Source of the DNA: Flavihumibacter cheonanensis | GTDB lineage: Bacteria > Bacteroidota > Bacteroidia > Chitinophagales > Chitinophagaceae | Assembly (NCBI RefSeq): GCF_022352215.1 | Contig: NZ_JAKRWF010000002.1 | Span: forward strand, 1 to 64,000 | Reading direction: 5' to 3' | Length of the DNA stretch: 64,000 nt | Shown: one piece after another, positions 23,256-31,603 of the stretch | Position numbering within the stretch: position 1 is the stretch's first letter | Layout of the letters: every line of letters begins with the position of its first letter | Made by a program: the position numbers and the translations under genes | Notes under the pieces: model-generated | The model's input: only the letters and a program-made list of their open reading frames with translations | Told to the model about the DNA's origin: nothing | Databases searched by the model: none

Positions 23256-24638
23256 TTAGTTCTGAACCCAGCGGTTCATGCCCGCTGAGAAATTGCGTAC
23301 GTTGGTGAATCCATGTTTTGCAAGCAGGGAGTAACCAATAGATGCACGATCACCACCCTGGCAATGAATCACCACTTCTTTATCTTTTGGAATCTGATTC
23401 AGGTGCTGTGGCAGCGTACCCACAAATACATGTTTGGCACCCGGAATATGATTTGAATTGTATTCAGTCGCACCTCTCAGATCAATGATCTCGGCAGTAC
23501 CTGCATCCACAATTTTTTTGAATTCATCATACTCCACCAGCTTCACGGTATCGAGTTTGCCATCAGCAACTTTTTCGATATCCTCCACGGAAATATATCC
23601 CAGTATATTATCCAAACCGATGCGCATCAGTTTACGAGTCAGATCATCCAGCTGTGCTTCTTCTGCTACAAGGATAAAGGGTTCTTCATAATTGAGATAC
23701 CATCCTGCCCAGGTGCTGAAGGAATTGTTCCCCTGTATATTGATCGTGCCGGGAATAAATCCTTTGGCAAAATCAGTTTTATTGCGGGTATCGATGATCA
23801 TGATACCTTTCTTCAACGCATCTTTTGCTGCGGTTGGATCCAGCTTTTTTAATTTGGGCACTTCCGTCAACAGTGGGCGATCCACTTTATTGAGTTTTTT
23901 CATCATCGCGAAATACTTCGGTGGCTCAGGCTGATCAGTGAGCAGGAAGTCCACGAATCCTTTTTCATTTTCTTTATAGCGGAATGCCCAGTTTCTTGCT
24001 TTTTCATACCCAACAGTGGAACTGGGAACTGCACCCAGCGCTTTACCACACGCAGATCCTGCTCCATGGCCGGGCCATACCTGAACGAAATCAGCAAGGG
24101 CACTGAACTTGCGAAGTGATTCATACATCTGATGTGCTCCTTTATCCTGTGTTCCTTTGACACCAGCTGCTTTTTCGAGCAGGTCAGGGCGACCGATATC
24201 ACCAACAAATACAAAGTCGCCGGTGAAAATCATTACAGGCTCATCGCTTGCAGGTGTATCCGTTAAAACAAAGCTGATGCTTTCGGGTGTATGACCGGGC
24301 GTGTGCATCACTTCCAGTTTGAGATTGCCCACCATCAGCACATCACCATCTTTCACACCCACATGCGGAAATTCATATTCCCATCCTTCTCCACCTTCAG
24401 CAGAGAGATATAGTTTACCGCCGGTTACAGCAGCGAGTTCTCGGGAGCCAGAGAGGAAGTCGGCGTGAATATGGGTTTCCAGAATATGTGTGATTTTCAT
24501 ATTCTGTTGTTTAGCGATTTCAAGATAGGTATCGATATCGCGTTTAGGATCAATCACAGCGGCAACACCTGCTTTCTGACAGCCAATGAAATAACTGGCC
24601 TGTGCAAGAGATTTGTCGTAAATGTGTTGGAAAAACAT
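23256..24638 (-). CDS. Persulfide dioxygenase-sulfurtransferase, CstB-like
   Basis: 460 residues in three domains. The metallo-beta-lactamase domain (about 1-250) carries THIHADFLSG, MHTPGHTPES and TGDFVFVGDIGRPDL and is of the ETHE1 type, with a mononuclear Fe that oxidises glutathione or other low-molecular-weight persulfide to sulfite. It is followed by a rhodanese-like domain without Cys (about 265-355), then an active rhodanese with VVIHCQGGDRAS (Cys426). This is the CstB arrangement, in which persulfide is oxidised and sulfite converted to thiosulfate. Thiosulfate would feed the TsdA- and SoxB-like proteins encoded next. The TauE gene lies 30 bp upstream. Confidence 0.9.
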   Translation of the reverse strand: MFFQHIYDKSLAQASYFIGCQKAGVAAVIDPKRDIDTYLEIAKQQNMKITHILETHIHADFLSGSRELAAVTGGKLYLSAEGGEGWEYEFPHVGVKDGDVLMVGNLKLEVMHTPGHTPESISFVLTDTPASDEPVMIFTGDFVFVGDIGRPDLLEKAAGVKGTQDKGAHQMYESLRKFSALADFVQVWPGHGAGSACGKALGAVPSSTVGYEKARNWAFRYKENEKGFVDFLLTDQPEPPKYFAMMKKLNKVDRPLLTEVPKLKKLDPTAAKDALKKGIMIIDTRNKTDFAKGFIPGTINIQGNNSFSTWAGWYLNYEEPFILVAEEAQLDDLTRKLMRIGLDNILGYISVEDIEKVADGKLDTVKLVEYDEFKKIVDAGTAEIIDLRGATEYNSNHIPGAKHVFVGTLPQHLNQIPKDKEVVIHCQGGDRASIGYSLLAKHGFTNVRNFSAGMNRWVQN

Positions 24639-24668
24639 AGTTGTATTATTTAAAAGTTTAGTGTTTGA

Positions 24669-25469
24669 TTAACTGAGGAACAATTCTTTTACAATGATAT
24701 AGATACCCATTACCAGGACGAACCAGCCGAAGCCTTTTTTCAATCCTTCTGCAGATACTTTTTTACTCAGCTTGTTCCCGATAAAAATTCCGATGATAGC
24801 AAGTCCGGTTACACTCAGCAACAGGCTCCAGTCCATTGAAGCATTTTTCAAATCACCGGTGAATCCGATCAATGATTTTGCAGCGATGATTAACAGCGAG
24901 GTGCCAACTGCCTGTTTCATAGGCAACTTACTGAGCAGTACCAGTGCGGGAATGATTAAAAATCCACCGCCTGCACCAACGAGTCCGGTTAATATACCTA
25001 CGACAACACCTTCGAGTAAAATAACCGGATAATTGAATTTTTGTACAGCATTTTCATCTTCCGTAACTACTTCTTTTTTGCTTCGAATCATTGATACGGA
25101 AGCAAACACCATTAGCACTGCGAAGAGCAACATCATCAGGAGTGATTTCGTAAATACGATGGATCCGATGGTGAACAATTCATCCGGGATAGCCGGCACA
25201 ATGAATGCGCGTGTTGCATATACTGCAGCGATGGAAGGAAGACCAAAGATCAGGGCTGTCTTAAGGTTAATTTCATTGCCCTTGTATTTGGGGAAACTTC
25301 CTACCAGGCTGGTTGAACCTACTATGAAAAGAGAGTATGCGGTTGCAACAACCGGTTGTACTCTGAACAGGTAAACCAGCACCGGTACTGTAAGAATGGA
25401 ACCACCACCACCAATCAGTCCGAGTGAGATTCCAATTACCAGTGAAGCAATGTATCCGATGATTTCCAT
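24669..25469 (-). CDS. TauE/SafE-family sulfite/sulfonate exporter
   Basis: 266 residues from ATG 25469, with eight or so membrane helices in two repeats: GISLGLIGGGGSILTVPVLVYL near residue 10 and GILTGLVGAGGGFLIIPALVLL near residue 160. The glycine-rich GGGGS and GAGGGF motifs are diagnostic. TauE/SafE proteins move sulfite, sulfonates, sulfoacetate or related anions across the inner membrane. It is the first gene of the sulfur operon, preceded by a Crp-like operator and by the terminator of the second CstB-like gene. Export of sulfite or uptake of thiosulfate both fit. Confidence 0.92.
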   Translation of the reverse strand: MEIIGYIASLVIGISLGLIGGGGSILTVPVLVYLFRVQPVVATAYSLFIVGSTSLVGSFPKYKGNEINLKTALIFGLPSIAAVYATRAFIVPAIPDELFTIGSIVFTKSLLMMLLFAVLMVFASVSMIRSKKEVVTEDENAVQKFNYPVILLEGVVVGILTGLVGAGGGFLIIPALVLLSKLPMKQAVGTSLLIIAAKSLIGFTGDLKNASMDWSLLLSVTGLAIIGIFIGNKLSKKVSAEGLKKGFGWFVLVMGIYIIVKELFLS

Positions 25470-25539
25470 ATCCTTGATTTTAGAATACAAATTTGAGCTA
25501 TTGAAAATCCTTTTTCGGTGATGGTAGTCACATTGCCTG

Positions 25540-25557
25540 CGTGACTTATATCACATA
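25540..25557. promoter_or_regulatory. Crp/Fnr-like operator before the sulfur operon
   Basis: CGTGA-CTTATA-TCACA (25540-25555) matches the Crp/Fnr architecture of two 5-bp halves with a 6-bp spacer. On the minus strand it reads TATGTGATATAAGTCACG, sharing the 11-mer TATGTGATATA with the nirB upstream repeat at 7990-8000. It lies 71-88 bp before the TauE start. A second GTCAC (25527 region) gives GTCAC-N9-GTGAC next to it. Confidence 0.6.
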
Positions 25558-25601
25558 AAAAAGCCGCCTGTTTCCGACCGACCGGAGGAACAGAGCGGCT
25601 T
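25557..25601 (-). terminator. Rho-independent terminator of the second CstB-like gene
   Basis: On the minus strand, a GC-rich stem AAGCCGC/GCGGCTT with an inner CTGTT/AACAG pairing is followed by a run of six T. It separates the second CstB-like gene from the TauE operon. Confidence 0.85.
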
Positions 25602-25626
25602 TATAACCAACTGCCAGAAAACCAAC

Positions 25627-27048
25627 CTATAACATTGTCTTGGGTGCTTCGTAGTTTGTTTTGGGAAGAGATGTTGTAGCCAAAGCAGCAAATCCTCCTC
25701 TAATATTGATCAGGTTCTCATATCCTCTTGCTTTCAGAATGGAAGCAGTGATCATAGAGCGATAACCACCTGCGCAATGGATATAATAGGTGCTGTTTTT
25801 ATCCAGCATACTCATATTCGAGTTGATGAAGTCGAGCGGGAAGTTGATCGTGCCTTCAATATGCTGACTATTGTATTCAGCTTCGCGACGTACATCCAGC
25901 ACTTTGATCTCAGGATTCTTTTTATAGAGTTCTGCAAATTCCGGTGCTTCTATTTCATCCATCTGCTCAGTTGGGAGTCCGGCTTGGATCCAGGCCTGTA
26001 CGCCTCCTTTCAGATAACCCAATGTATTATCATATCCTACACGAGCTAGTCGAACAACAGCTTCTTCTTCCTTACCTTGATCTGTAATCAGCAGGATCGG
26101 TTGTTTCAGATCGGTAACCAGGGTTCCTACCCAGGGAGCGAAATTGTCATCCAGTCCGATGAAGATGGCACCTGGCAGGTAGTCCTTCGGAAACTCATCC
26201 TTGCTACGGGCATCAATTACCAGTGCTTCTTCTGTTTCCCAAACCAATTGAAAATCCTTAGGCTCCAGTGCAGAAGTTCCTCTGCGAATGATCTGGTCGA
26301 TGCTGTTTAATCCACCTGTCACATTCATAATTACATTGTGTGGGAAATATTGTGGAGGAGCAACCAATCCTTCTGTAACTTCTTTTATAAATTCTTCTCT
26401 TGTCATATCCGCCCTAAGCGCATAGTTGAATTTCTTTTGGTTGCCCAGGGTGTCGGTAGTTTCTTTACTCATGTTCTTACCGCAGGCGCTTCCTGCACCG
26501 TGACCAGGATAAACAATAATTTCATCCGGAAGGGTCATAATCTTATTACGAAGCGAATCAAATAATTGTCCGGCCAGAAACTCAGGCGTAATTTCTTTTT
26601 TCACTTTCTGCACCAGGTCAGGGCGACCCACATCACCAATAAAGAGGGTATCGCCGGTAAAAATGGCTACTTCCTTACCTGCTTCATCTATGAGCAGATA
26701 AGTGGTAGATTCCATGGTATGTCCAGGTGTATGAAGTACTTTGATTTTTACCTTGCCAAGAGACAGGATTTCACCGTCTTTAGCAATATGTGCTGGATAG
26801 CCGGGTGCAGCTGTGGGACCAAAAACAATGGTAGCACCGGTTTTGGCAGCCAGGTCGAGGTGACCACTTACAAAATCAGCATGGAAATGGGTTTCCAGGA
26901 TGTACTTGATTTTGGCATTGTTTGTTGCGGCCCGCTCGATATAGGGCTTGGTTTCCCGCAGGGGATCAATGATCAGGGCTTCTCCTTCACTCTCAATATA
27001 ATAGGCTGCTTCTGCCAGGCATCCGGTATAAATCTGTTCAATTTTCAT
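25627..27048 (-). CDS. Second persulfide dioxygenase-rhodanese protein (CstB-like)
   Basis: 473 residues from ATG 27048, where MKIEQIYTGCLAEAAYYIES begins with the family pattern; a longer frame to 27081 is not supported. It has the same three-domain plan as the protein at 23256: metallo-beta-lactamase with THFHADFVSG, LHTPGHTMES and GDTLFIGDVGRPDL; a Cys-free rhodanese-like domain; and an active rhodanese with YIHCAGGYRS (Cys425). The two are clearly diverged paralogues, not a recent duplication. It has its own terminator and so a separate transcript. A specialised thiol substrate for each copy is possible. Confidence 0.9.
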   Translation of the reverse strand: MKIEQIYTGCLAEAAYYIESEGEALIIDPLRETKPYIERAATNNAKIKYILETHFHADFVSGHLDLAAKTGATIVFGPTAAPGYPAHIAKDGEILSLGKVKIKVLHTPGHTMESTTYLLIDEAGKEVAIFTGDTLFIGDVGRPDLVQKVKKEITPEFLAGQLFDSLRNKIMTLPDEIIVYPGHGAGSACGKNMSKETTDTLGNQKKFNYALRADMTREEFIKEVTEGLVAPPQYFPHNVIMNVTGGLNSIDQIIRRGTSALEPKDFQLVWETEEALVIDARSKDEFPKDYLPGAIFIGLDDNFAPWVGTLVTDLKQPILLITDQGKEEEAVVRLARVGYDNTLGYLKGGVQAWIQAGLPTEQMDEIEAPEFAELYKKNPEIKVLDVRREAEYNSQHIEGTINFPLDFINSNMSMLDKNSTYYIHCAGGYRSMITASILKARGYENLINIRGGFAALATTSLPKTNYEAPKTML

Positions 27049-27159
27049 GATGGTCAATTTTAGTACTTCAAATTTGACCATCTTCTATAGGAGGATTTGT
27101 GTGCTTAGTTACAGAACGGGGTGATTTGCATCAGGTGTATGGATGAGAAAAATCAGGAA

Positions 27160-27238
27160 GAATTATGAAGTGAGAGTTATGAATTATGAATTGGATATGT
27201 AGATCCATGCTCAATTCATAATTCATAACTCATAATTC
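27160..27238. repeat. Long AT-rich inverted repeat
   Basis: GTTATGAATTATGAATTG (27176-27193) pairs perfectly with CAATTCATAATTCATAAC (27212-27229) around an 18-base loop. After a 7-base bulge, GAATTATGA and TCATAATTC extend the stem. Direct TATGAAT sub-repeats lie within each arm. It sits 10 bp past the RND pump stop and has no T run, so it is not a classical terminator. It may be a dispersed hairpin repeat or MITE relic. Confidence 0.7.
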
Positions 27239-27247
27239 TTACTTCCA

Positions 27248-30200
27248 TTAGTTTCTGCTTTCTACGATATGCTGATCGATCTGGCTTTCCAGGTCTTTTT
27301 GGGCTTTGATTTCTTTCAGCTTTTTTCCATAGGCCAATTTGGTGATCAATACATACAATACCGGTACTACAAAGATGGCAAGAGTAGTGGCCGCGATCAT
27401 ACCACCGAATACTGTCCAGCCAATGGTCCGGCGTGATTCTGCAGCCGCACCGGTTGCAAATGCCAGTGGCAATACTCCCAGGATAAAGGCCAGGGAGGTC
27501 ATAACGATGGGGCGCAAACGAAGCTGAACTGCCTGCAGGGTTGCATACACAATATCGATTCCTTTATCTACCCGCTCTTTAGCAAATTCAACAATCAGGA
27601 TGGCGTTTTTGGCAGCCAATCCAATCAGTGTGATCAAACCAATCTGCGCATAGATATTGTTTGACAATGAGGGTATTAAAGTAAGGGTCAGAATGGAGCC
27701 AAATGCGCCGATCGGAACTGCAAACAACACCGAGAAGGGAACCGACCAGCTCTCATACAAGGCTGCCAGGAAGAGGAATACAAACACAACTGATATCACG
27801 AAGATGATGGTTTGCTGACTGCCTGCTGCCACTTCTTCTCTTGTTAATCCGGAGAACTCATAGGTATATCCGGCGGGCAGGGTAGCAGCCACTTCCTGCA
27901 GGGCTTGAATAGCCTGACCACTACTATATCCTGGTTTCGCAGAACCATTGATCTGTGCAGACCGGAAGATATTAAAGTGGTTGATCACCGCAGGTGTTTC
28001 AATAACCTGTGTTTTGATCAGAGAACCCAGTGGTATCATATTACCCATACTGTTGCGGACATAAAACTTCTCAACTCCGGCCAGCGAACTTCTGTAATTG
28101 CTATCGGCCTGGCTTACCACCCGGAAGTTTCTGCCGTATATATTAAAGTCATTGATATAACTGCTTCCCAGGAAATTGGACAGTGTGCTATACACTTCAG
28201 ATACCTGCACACCCAGTTTTTTAGCCTGTTCGCGATCCACATCCAGTTTATAGGAAGGGGTTCTCGCATTGAAGAAAGTGTATGCCATAGCGATTTCTGG
28301 TCGTTGGTTCAGTTTACCTACAAACTCATTGACCACCTGTTCAAAACGCTTCACATCATCAGCTCCACCGGATTGCTGCAATTCAAAGGAGAACCCGGAA
28401 GTAGAACCCAGTCCGGGAATGGCAGGTGGTGCAATTACCAGGATTCTTGCTTCTTTGATATCTGCTGTTGCAGCCCTGATCTTATTCATAACATCCATCG
28501 CATGTTGCCCCTTGTCCTTTCTGAGATCCCAGGATTTCAGGTTTACAAATACGGTACCAGCATTGGATTTATTAGAAAAACTGATGATGTTCAAGCCAGC
28601 TAATCCACCCACCACACGGGTTTCAGGAATAGCAGAGATGCGTTTGATCAGTTCATTATTCATTTCAACGCTACGGGTAGTAGAAGTTGCTTCGGGCATT
28701 TCATAGGTAACGAGTACGCGACCTTCATCTTCCGTGGGAATGAAACCAGTTGGTTTGGCTTTGAATAACAGAAAGAGTCCGACAAACAAGGCGATCATCA
28801 TACCCAATACCCAGGGTGTACGGCGAATCCAACCACCTACTGATTTCGCATAACCACGGGTTACTTTATTAAACCAGTTGTTGAAGTTGAAGAAAAACTT
28901 TTCCAGTATATTTTTCTTCGCATCCGCGTCTTTAGAGGGCCGCAACATGAGGGTACAGAGTGCGGGAGTAAGCGAAAGTGCTACAAAAGCGGATATCAGT
29001 ACAGATACTGCAATGGTAATCGCGAACTGCTGATACAAGCGTCCTACAATTCCGGGAATGAATCCAACCGGAATGAATACCGCAGCAAGGATTAATGCAA
29101 TCGCAATAACAGGTCCGGATATTTCCTTCATCGCCTTCTGCGTTGCTTCCTTTGGCGACATTTTCTCATGGTCTATATTATGCTGCACAGCTTCCACCAC
29201 TACAATAGCATCATCCACCACGATACCGATGGCTAATACAAAGGCAAAGAGCGTGAGGGTATTGATCGTAAAGCCAAGCGGACCAAAGAAAATAAAGGTA
29301 CCAATCAGTGATACGGGAATCGCGAGCAAGGGAATGAAAGTAGCTCTCCAGCTTTGCAGGAAGAGAAACACTACCAATACCACAAGTATAAGTGCCTCCA
29401 CTAGTGTATGTAATACTTCACTGATTGATTCCTCCACCACGGAAACGGTTTCCAGAGGAACAACATAATCAATGTCTTTCGGAAAGGTAGAGCGCAGGTT
29501 ATCCAGGGCTTTCTGGATGCCTTTATACGTGTCCAGCGCATTGGCTCCCGGGGCCTGGTAGATCAGCAGGAAGGCAGCCGGTTTTCCATCTTCCACAAAG
29601 GCGTTAATACCATAATCGAATTTTCCCAATTCCACGCGAGCTACATCTTTCAGGTATACAATAGAACCATCGGCAGGGCGGGTTCTTACAATGATATTCT
29701 CGAATTGCTCCTGCGTGGTAAGGCGACTGTTGGTAAGGATGGTATATTCAAATGCCTGGGAACCTGGCTGCGGATTACCACCAACTGTACCAGCTGCCAC
29801 CTGCAGGTTTTGCTCCTGCAGTGCCTGGTTCACTTCGGCCGGCGTCATATTCAGGGCTGCCAGTTTCTCCGGATTGAGCCATATGCGCATGGAGAAGTCA
29901 TCTGCACGGGTGAATACATCACCTACTCCTTTTACACGGGTAATCGCATCTTTCACATAGAGGTTCACATAGTTCCCGATGAAGGTCGCGTCATGTGATC
30001 CATTCGGAGAATAGAATCCGAGTACCATCATCACACTCGGATTTCTCTTTCTAACAGTAAGTCCTAAGCGCTTTACCGCATCCGGTAAAGTAGGTTCTGC
30101 TACACTCACCCTGTTTTGGACATCGAGGGTGGCGATATCAATATTGGTACCTACTTCAAAATTGACCGTGATACTGCTTTGTCCGCTTGCCGTACTATTA

Positions 30201-30442
30201 CTGGTCATATAGGTCATACCAGGAGTTCCATTGATCTGTGTTTCAATGGCAGTAGTGGTAGTTTGCTCTACTGTTTGTGCATCGGCACCTATAAAGTTAC
30301 CGGTAACAGAAACAGTAGGAGGAGTAATATCGGGGTATTGGGCAACCGGTAAATTGATCAGCGAAATAATACCCACCAGTACAATTACAATGGATACTAC
30401 AATGGCTGTTACGGGCCTTTTAATAAAAATATCTGCTATCAT
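27248..30442 (-). CDS. RND efflux pump inner-membrane subunit (HAE1/AcrB family)
   Basis: 1064 residues, the usual size. Typical HAE1 sequence throughout: MIADIFIKRPVTAIVVSIVIVLVGIISLINLPVAQYP at the N-terminus, and IGIVVDDAIVVVEAVQ in helix 4, whose Asp pair carries protons. The second half repeats this with GLAAKNAILIVEFAKE and GVLPLAFATGAAAESRRTIGWTVFGGM. Twelve membrane helices and two large periplasmic loops are expected. It exports hydrophobic or amphiphilic compounds with the adaptor and outer-membrane proteins encoded just upstream in the same operon. The substrate is unknown. Confidence 0.96.
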   Translation of the reverse strand: MIADIFIKRPVTAIVVSIVIVLVGIISLINLPVAQYPDITPPTVSVTGNFIGADAQTVEQTTTTAIETQINGTPGMTYMTSNSTASGQSSITVNFEVGTNIDIATLDVQNRVSVAEPTLPDAVKRLGLTVRKRNPSVMMVLGFYSPNGSHDATFIGNYVNLYVKDAITRVKGVGDVFTRADDFSMRIWLNPEKLAALNMTPAEVNQALQEQNLQVAAGTVGGNPQPGSQAFEYTILTNSRLTTQEQFENIIVRTRPADGSIVYLKDVARVELGKFDYGINAFVEDGKPAAFLLIYQAPGANALDTYKGIQKALDNLRSTFPKDIDYVVPLETVSVVEESISEVLHTLVEALILVVLVVFLFLQSWRATFIPLLAIPVSLIGTFIFFGPLGFTINTLTLFAFVLAIGIVVDDAIVVVEAVQHNIDHEKMSPKEATQKAMKEISGPVIAIALILAAVFIPVGFIPGIVGRLYQQFAITIAVSVLISAFVALSLTPALCTLMLRPSKDADAKKNILEKFFFNFNNWFNKVTRGYAKSVGGWIRRTPWVLGMMIALFVGLFLLFKAKPTGFIPTEDEGRVLVTYEMPEATSTTRSVEMNNELIKRISAIPETRVVGGLAGLNIISFSNKSNAGTVFVNLKSWDLRKDKGQHAMDVMNKIRAATADIKEARILVIAPPAIPGLGSTSGFSFELQQSGGADDVKRFEQVVNEFVGKLNQRPEIAMAYTFFNARTPSYKLDVDREQAKKLGVQVSEVYSTLSNFLGSSYINDFNIYGRNFRVVSQADSNYRSSLAGVEKFYVRNSMGNMIPLGSLIKTQVIETPAVINHFNIFRSAQINGSAKPGYSSGQAIQALQEVAATLPAGYTYEFSGLTREEVAAGSQQTIIFVISVVFVFLFLAALYESWSVPFSVLFAVPIGAFGSILTLTLIPSLSNNIYAQIGLITLIGLAAKNAILIVEFAKERVDKGIDIVYATLQAVQLRLRPIVMTSLAFILGVLPLAFATGAAAESRRTIGWTVFGGMIAATTLAIFVVPVLYVLITKLAYGKKLKEIKAQKDLESQIDQHIVESRN

Positions 30443-30472
30443 GCTATTCTAACTTCTTCTGATGAATCGGAA

Positions 30473-31594
30473 TTATTGTTTGGCTGGAGCAGGTGCTGCC
30501 GGTGGCGCAGAAACTATCCTGGCACCTTCCCGCAGGTTTTGCACTCCCTGTGTTACAATGGAATCCCCCGCCTGCAGTCCGGATTGAATAATGATATCTG
30601 AACCAATAGGTTTACCCAGCACAATTTTTTGTTGAGTTACTGTACTGCTATCGGTTTTTTTGTAAACGAAGAATTCACCCAGTTGCTCTACAACCGCTTT
30701 ATATGGTATCAACAAAGCCTGCTCGCCGGAAGCATTCTTCACTTTAAGCGTTCCATTCATGCCAGCGCGAAGGCGTTCTTCTTTATTTGGGAAAACTACT
30801 CTTGCCTTGATGGTTCCGGTTTGTGCATCCACGGCCCGATCCAGCAGCACGAGTTTACCAGGGGCAGGATATTCATCGCTGCCAAAAGCAAGACGGAAAA
30901 TGGAATCTTTGGGTGCTGTGTTTAACAATTGACTAAAGCGATAAATCTGTGATTGATCCAGGTTGAAATCAACTGCGATTTCTCCGGTTGTTGAAACTGT
31001 ATTGAGAATGGTTTGTCCGGCTGTAACAGGTGCACCTGGTTTAACCAGGGATATTCCAATCAATCCGTCAAATGGAGCTGTGATACGTGTATAACGCACA
31101 CTGGTTTGCGCGGCAGCAATGGATGCTTTGGCAGCATCCACCTGTTTTTTAGCTACTTCCAGGGCTGCATCTGCATTGTCCACGAGCTGGCGGGCTACCG
31201 CATCATTCTTCTGCAGTTCATGATACCGGTCTGCATCTTTCTGAGCGCGGGCAAGGTTAGCTTCCTGTACATTCAGATTGGCTACTGCCTGCTGGTAGTT
31301 GGCATTGTAAAGTTGTGCATCGATGCTATAGAGCAGTTGGCCTTTGCGTACACGTTGGCCATCTTTAAAATGAATCCCGGTAACAAAACCACTCACCTGT
31401 GCACGTAATTCCACCTGGTTAAGGGCAGTTAAGGTAGCAGGAAATTCATCGTAATATAGTGGGTTGCCCGGCTTTACAGCTTCCAGTGTTACATTCGTTG
31501 CTGCTGGAGCCATGGGACCTGCCTGTTGCTGTTGTTGACCACAGGCTGCTAAAAGAATGGATCCGATAAAGGCTGTATATAAAATGCTTCTCAT
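30473..31594 (-). CDS. RND efflux periplasmic adaptor lipoprotein
   Basis: 373 residues. Lipoprotein signal MRSILYTAFIGSILLAACGQ (Cys19). Membrane-fusion order: lipoyl half (QVSGFVTGIHFKDGQRVRKGQLLYSID), alpha-hairpin coiled coil (about 85-150), second lipoyl half with RITAPFDGLIGISLVKPGAPVTAG, beta-barrel and membrane-proximal domains. It ends in a Pro/Ala tail. It links the RND subunit (30 bp downstream) to the TolC-like protein (9 bp upstream). Confidence 0.95.
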   Translation of the reverse strand: MRSILYTAFIGSILLAACGQQQQQAGPMAPAATNVTLEAVKPGNPLYYDEFPATLTALNQVELRAQVSGFVTGIHFKDGQRVRKGQLLYSIDAQLYNANYQQAVANLNVQEANLARAQKDADRYHELQKNDAVARQLVDNADAALEVAKKQVDAAKASIAAAQTSVRYTRITAPFDGLIGISLVKPGAPVTAGQTILNTVSTTGEIAVDFNLDQSQIYRFSQLLNTAPKDSIFRLAFGSDEYPAPGKLVLLDRAVDAQTGTIKARVVFPNKEERLRAGMNGTLKVKNASGEQALLIPYKAVVEQLGEFFVYKKTDSSTVTQQKIVLGKPIGSDIIIQSGLQAGDSIVTQGVQNLREGARIVSAPPAAPAPAKQ

Positions 31595-31603
31595 ACCAGT
31601 TGA

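Noticed and set aside
27160-27238. Rho-independent terminator of the RND operon
   Set aside because: The stem is AT-rich and lacks a T run on the minus strand.
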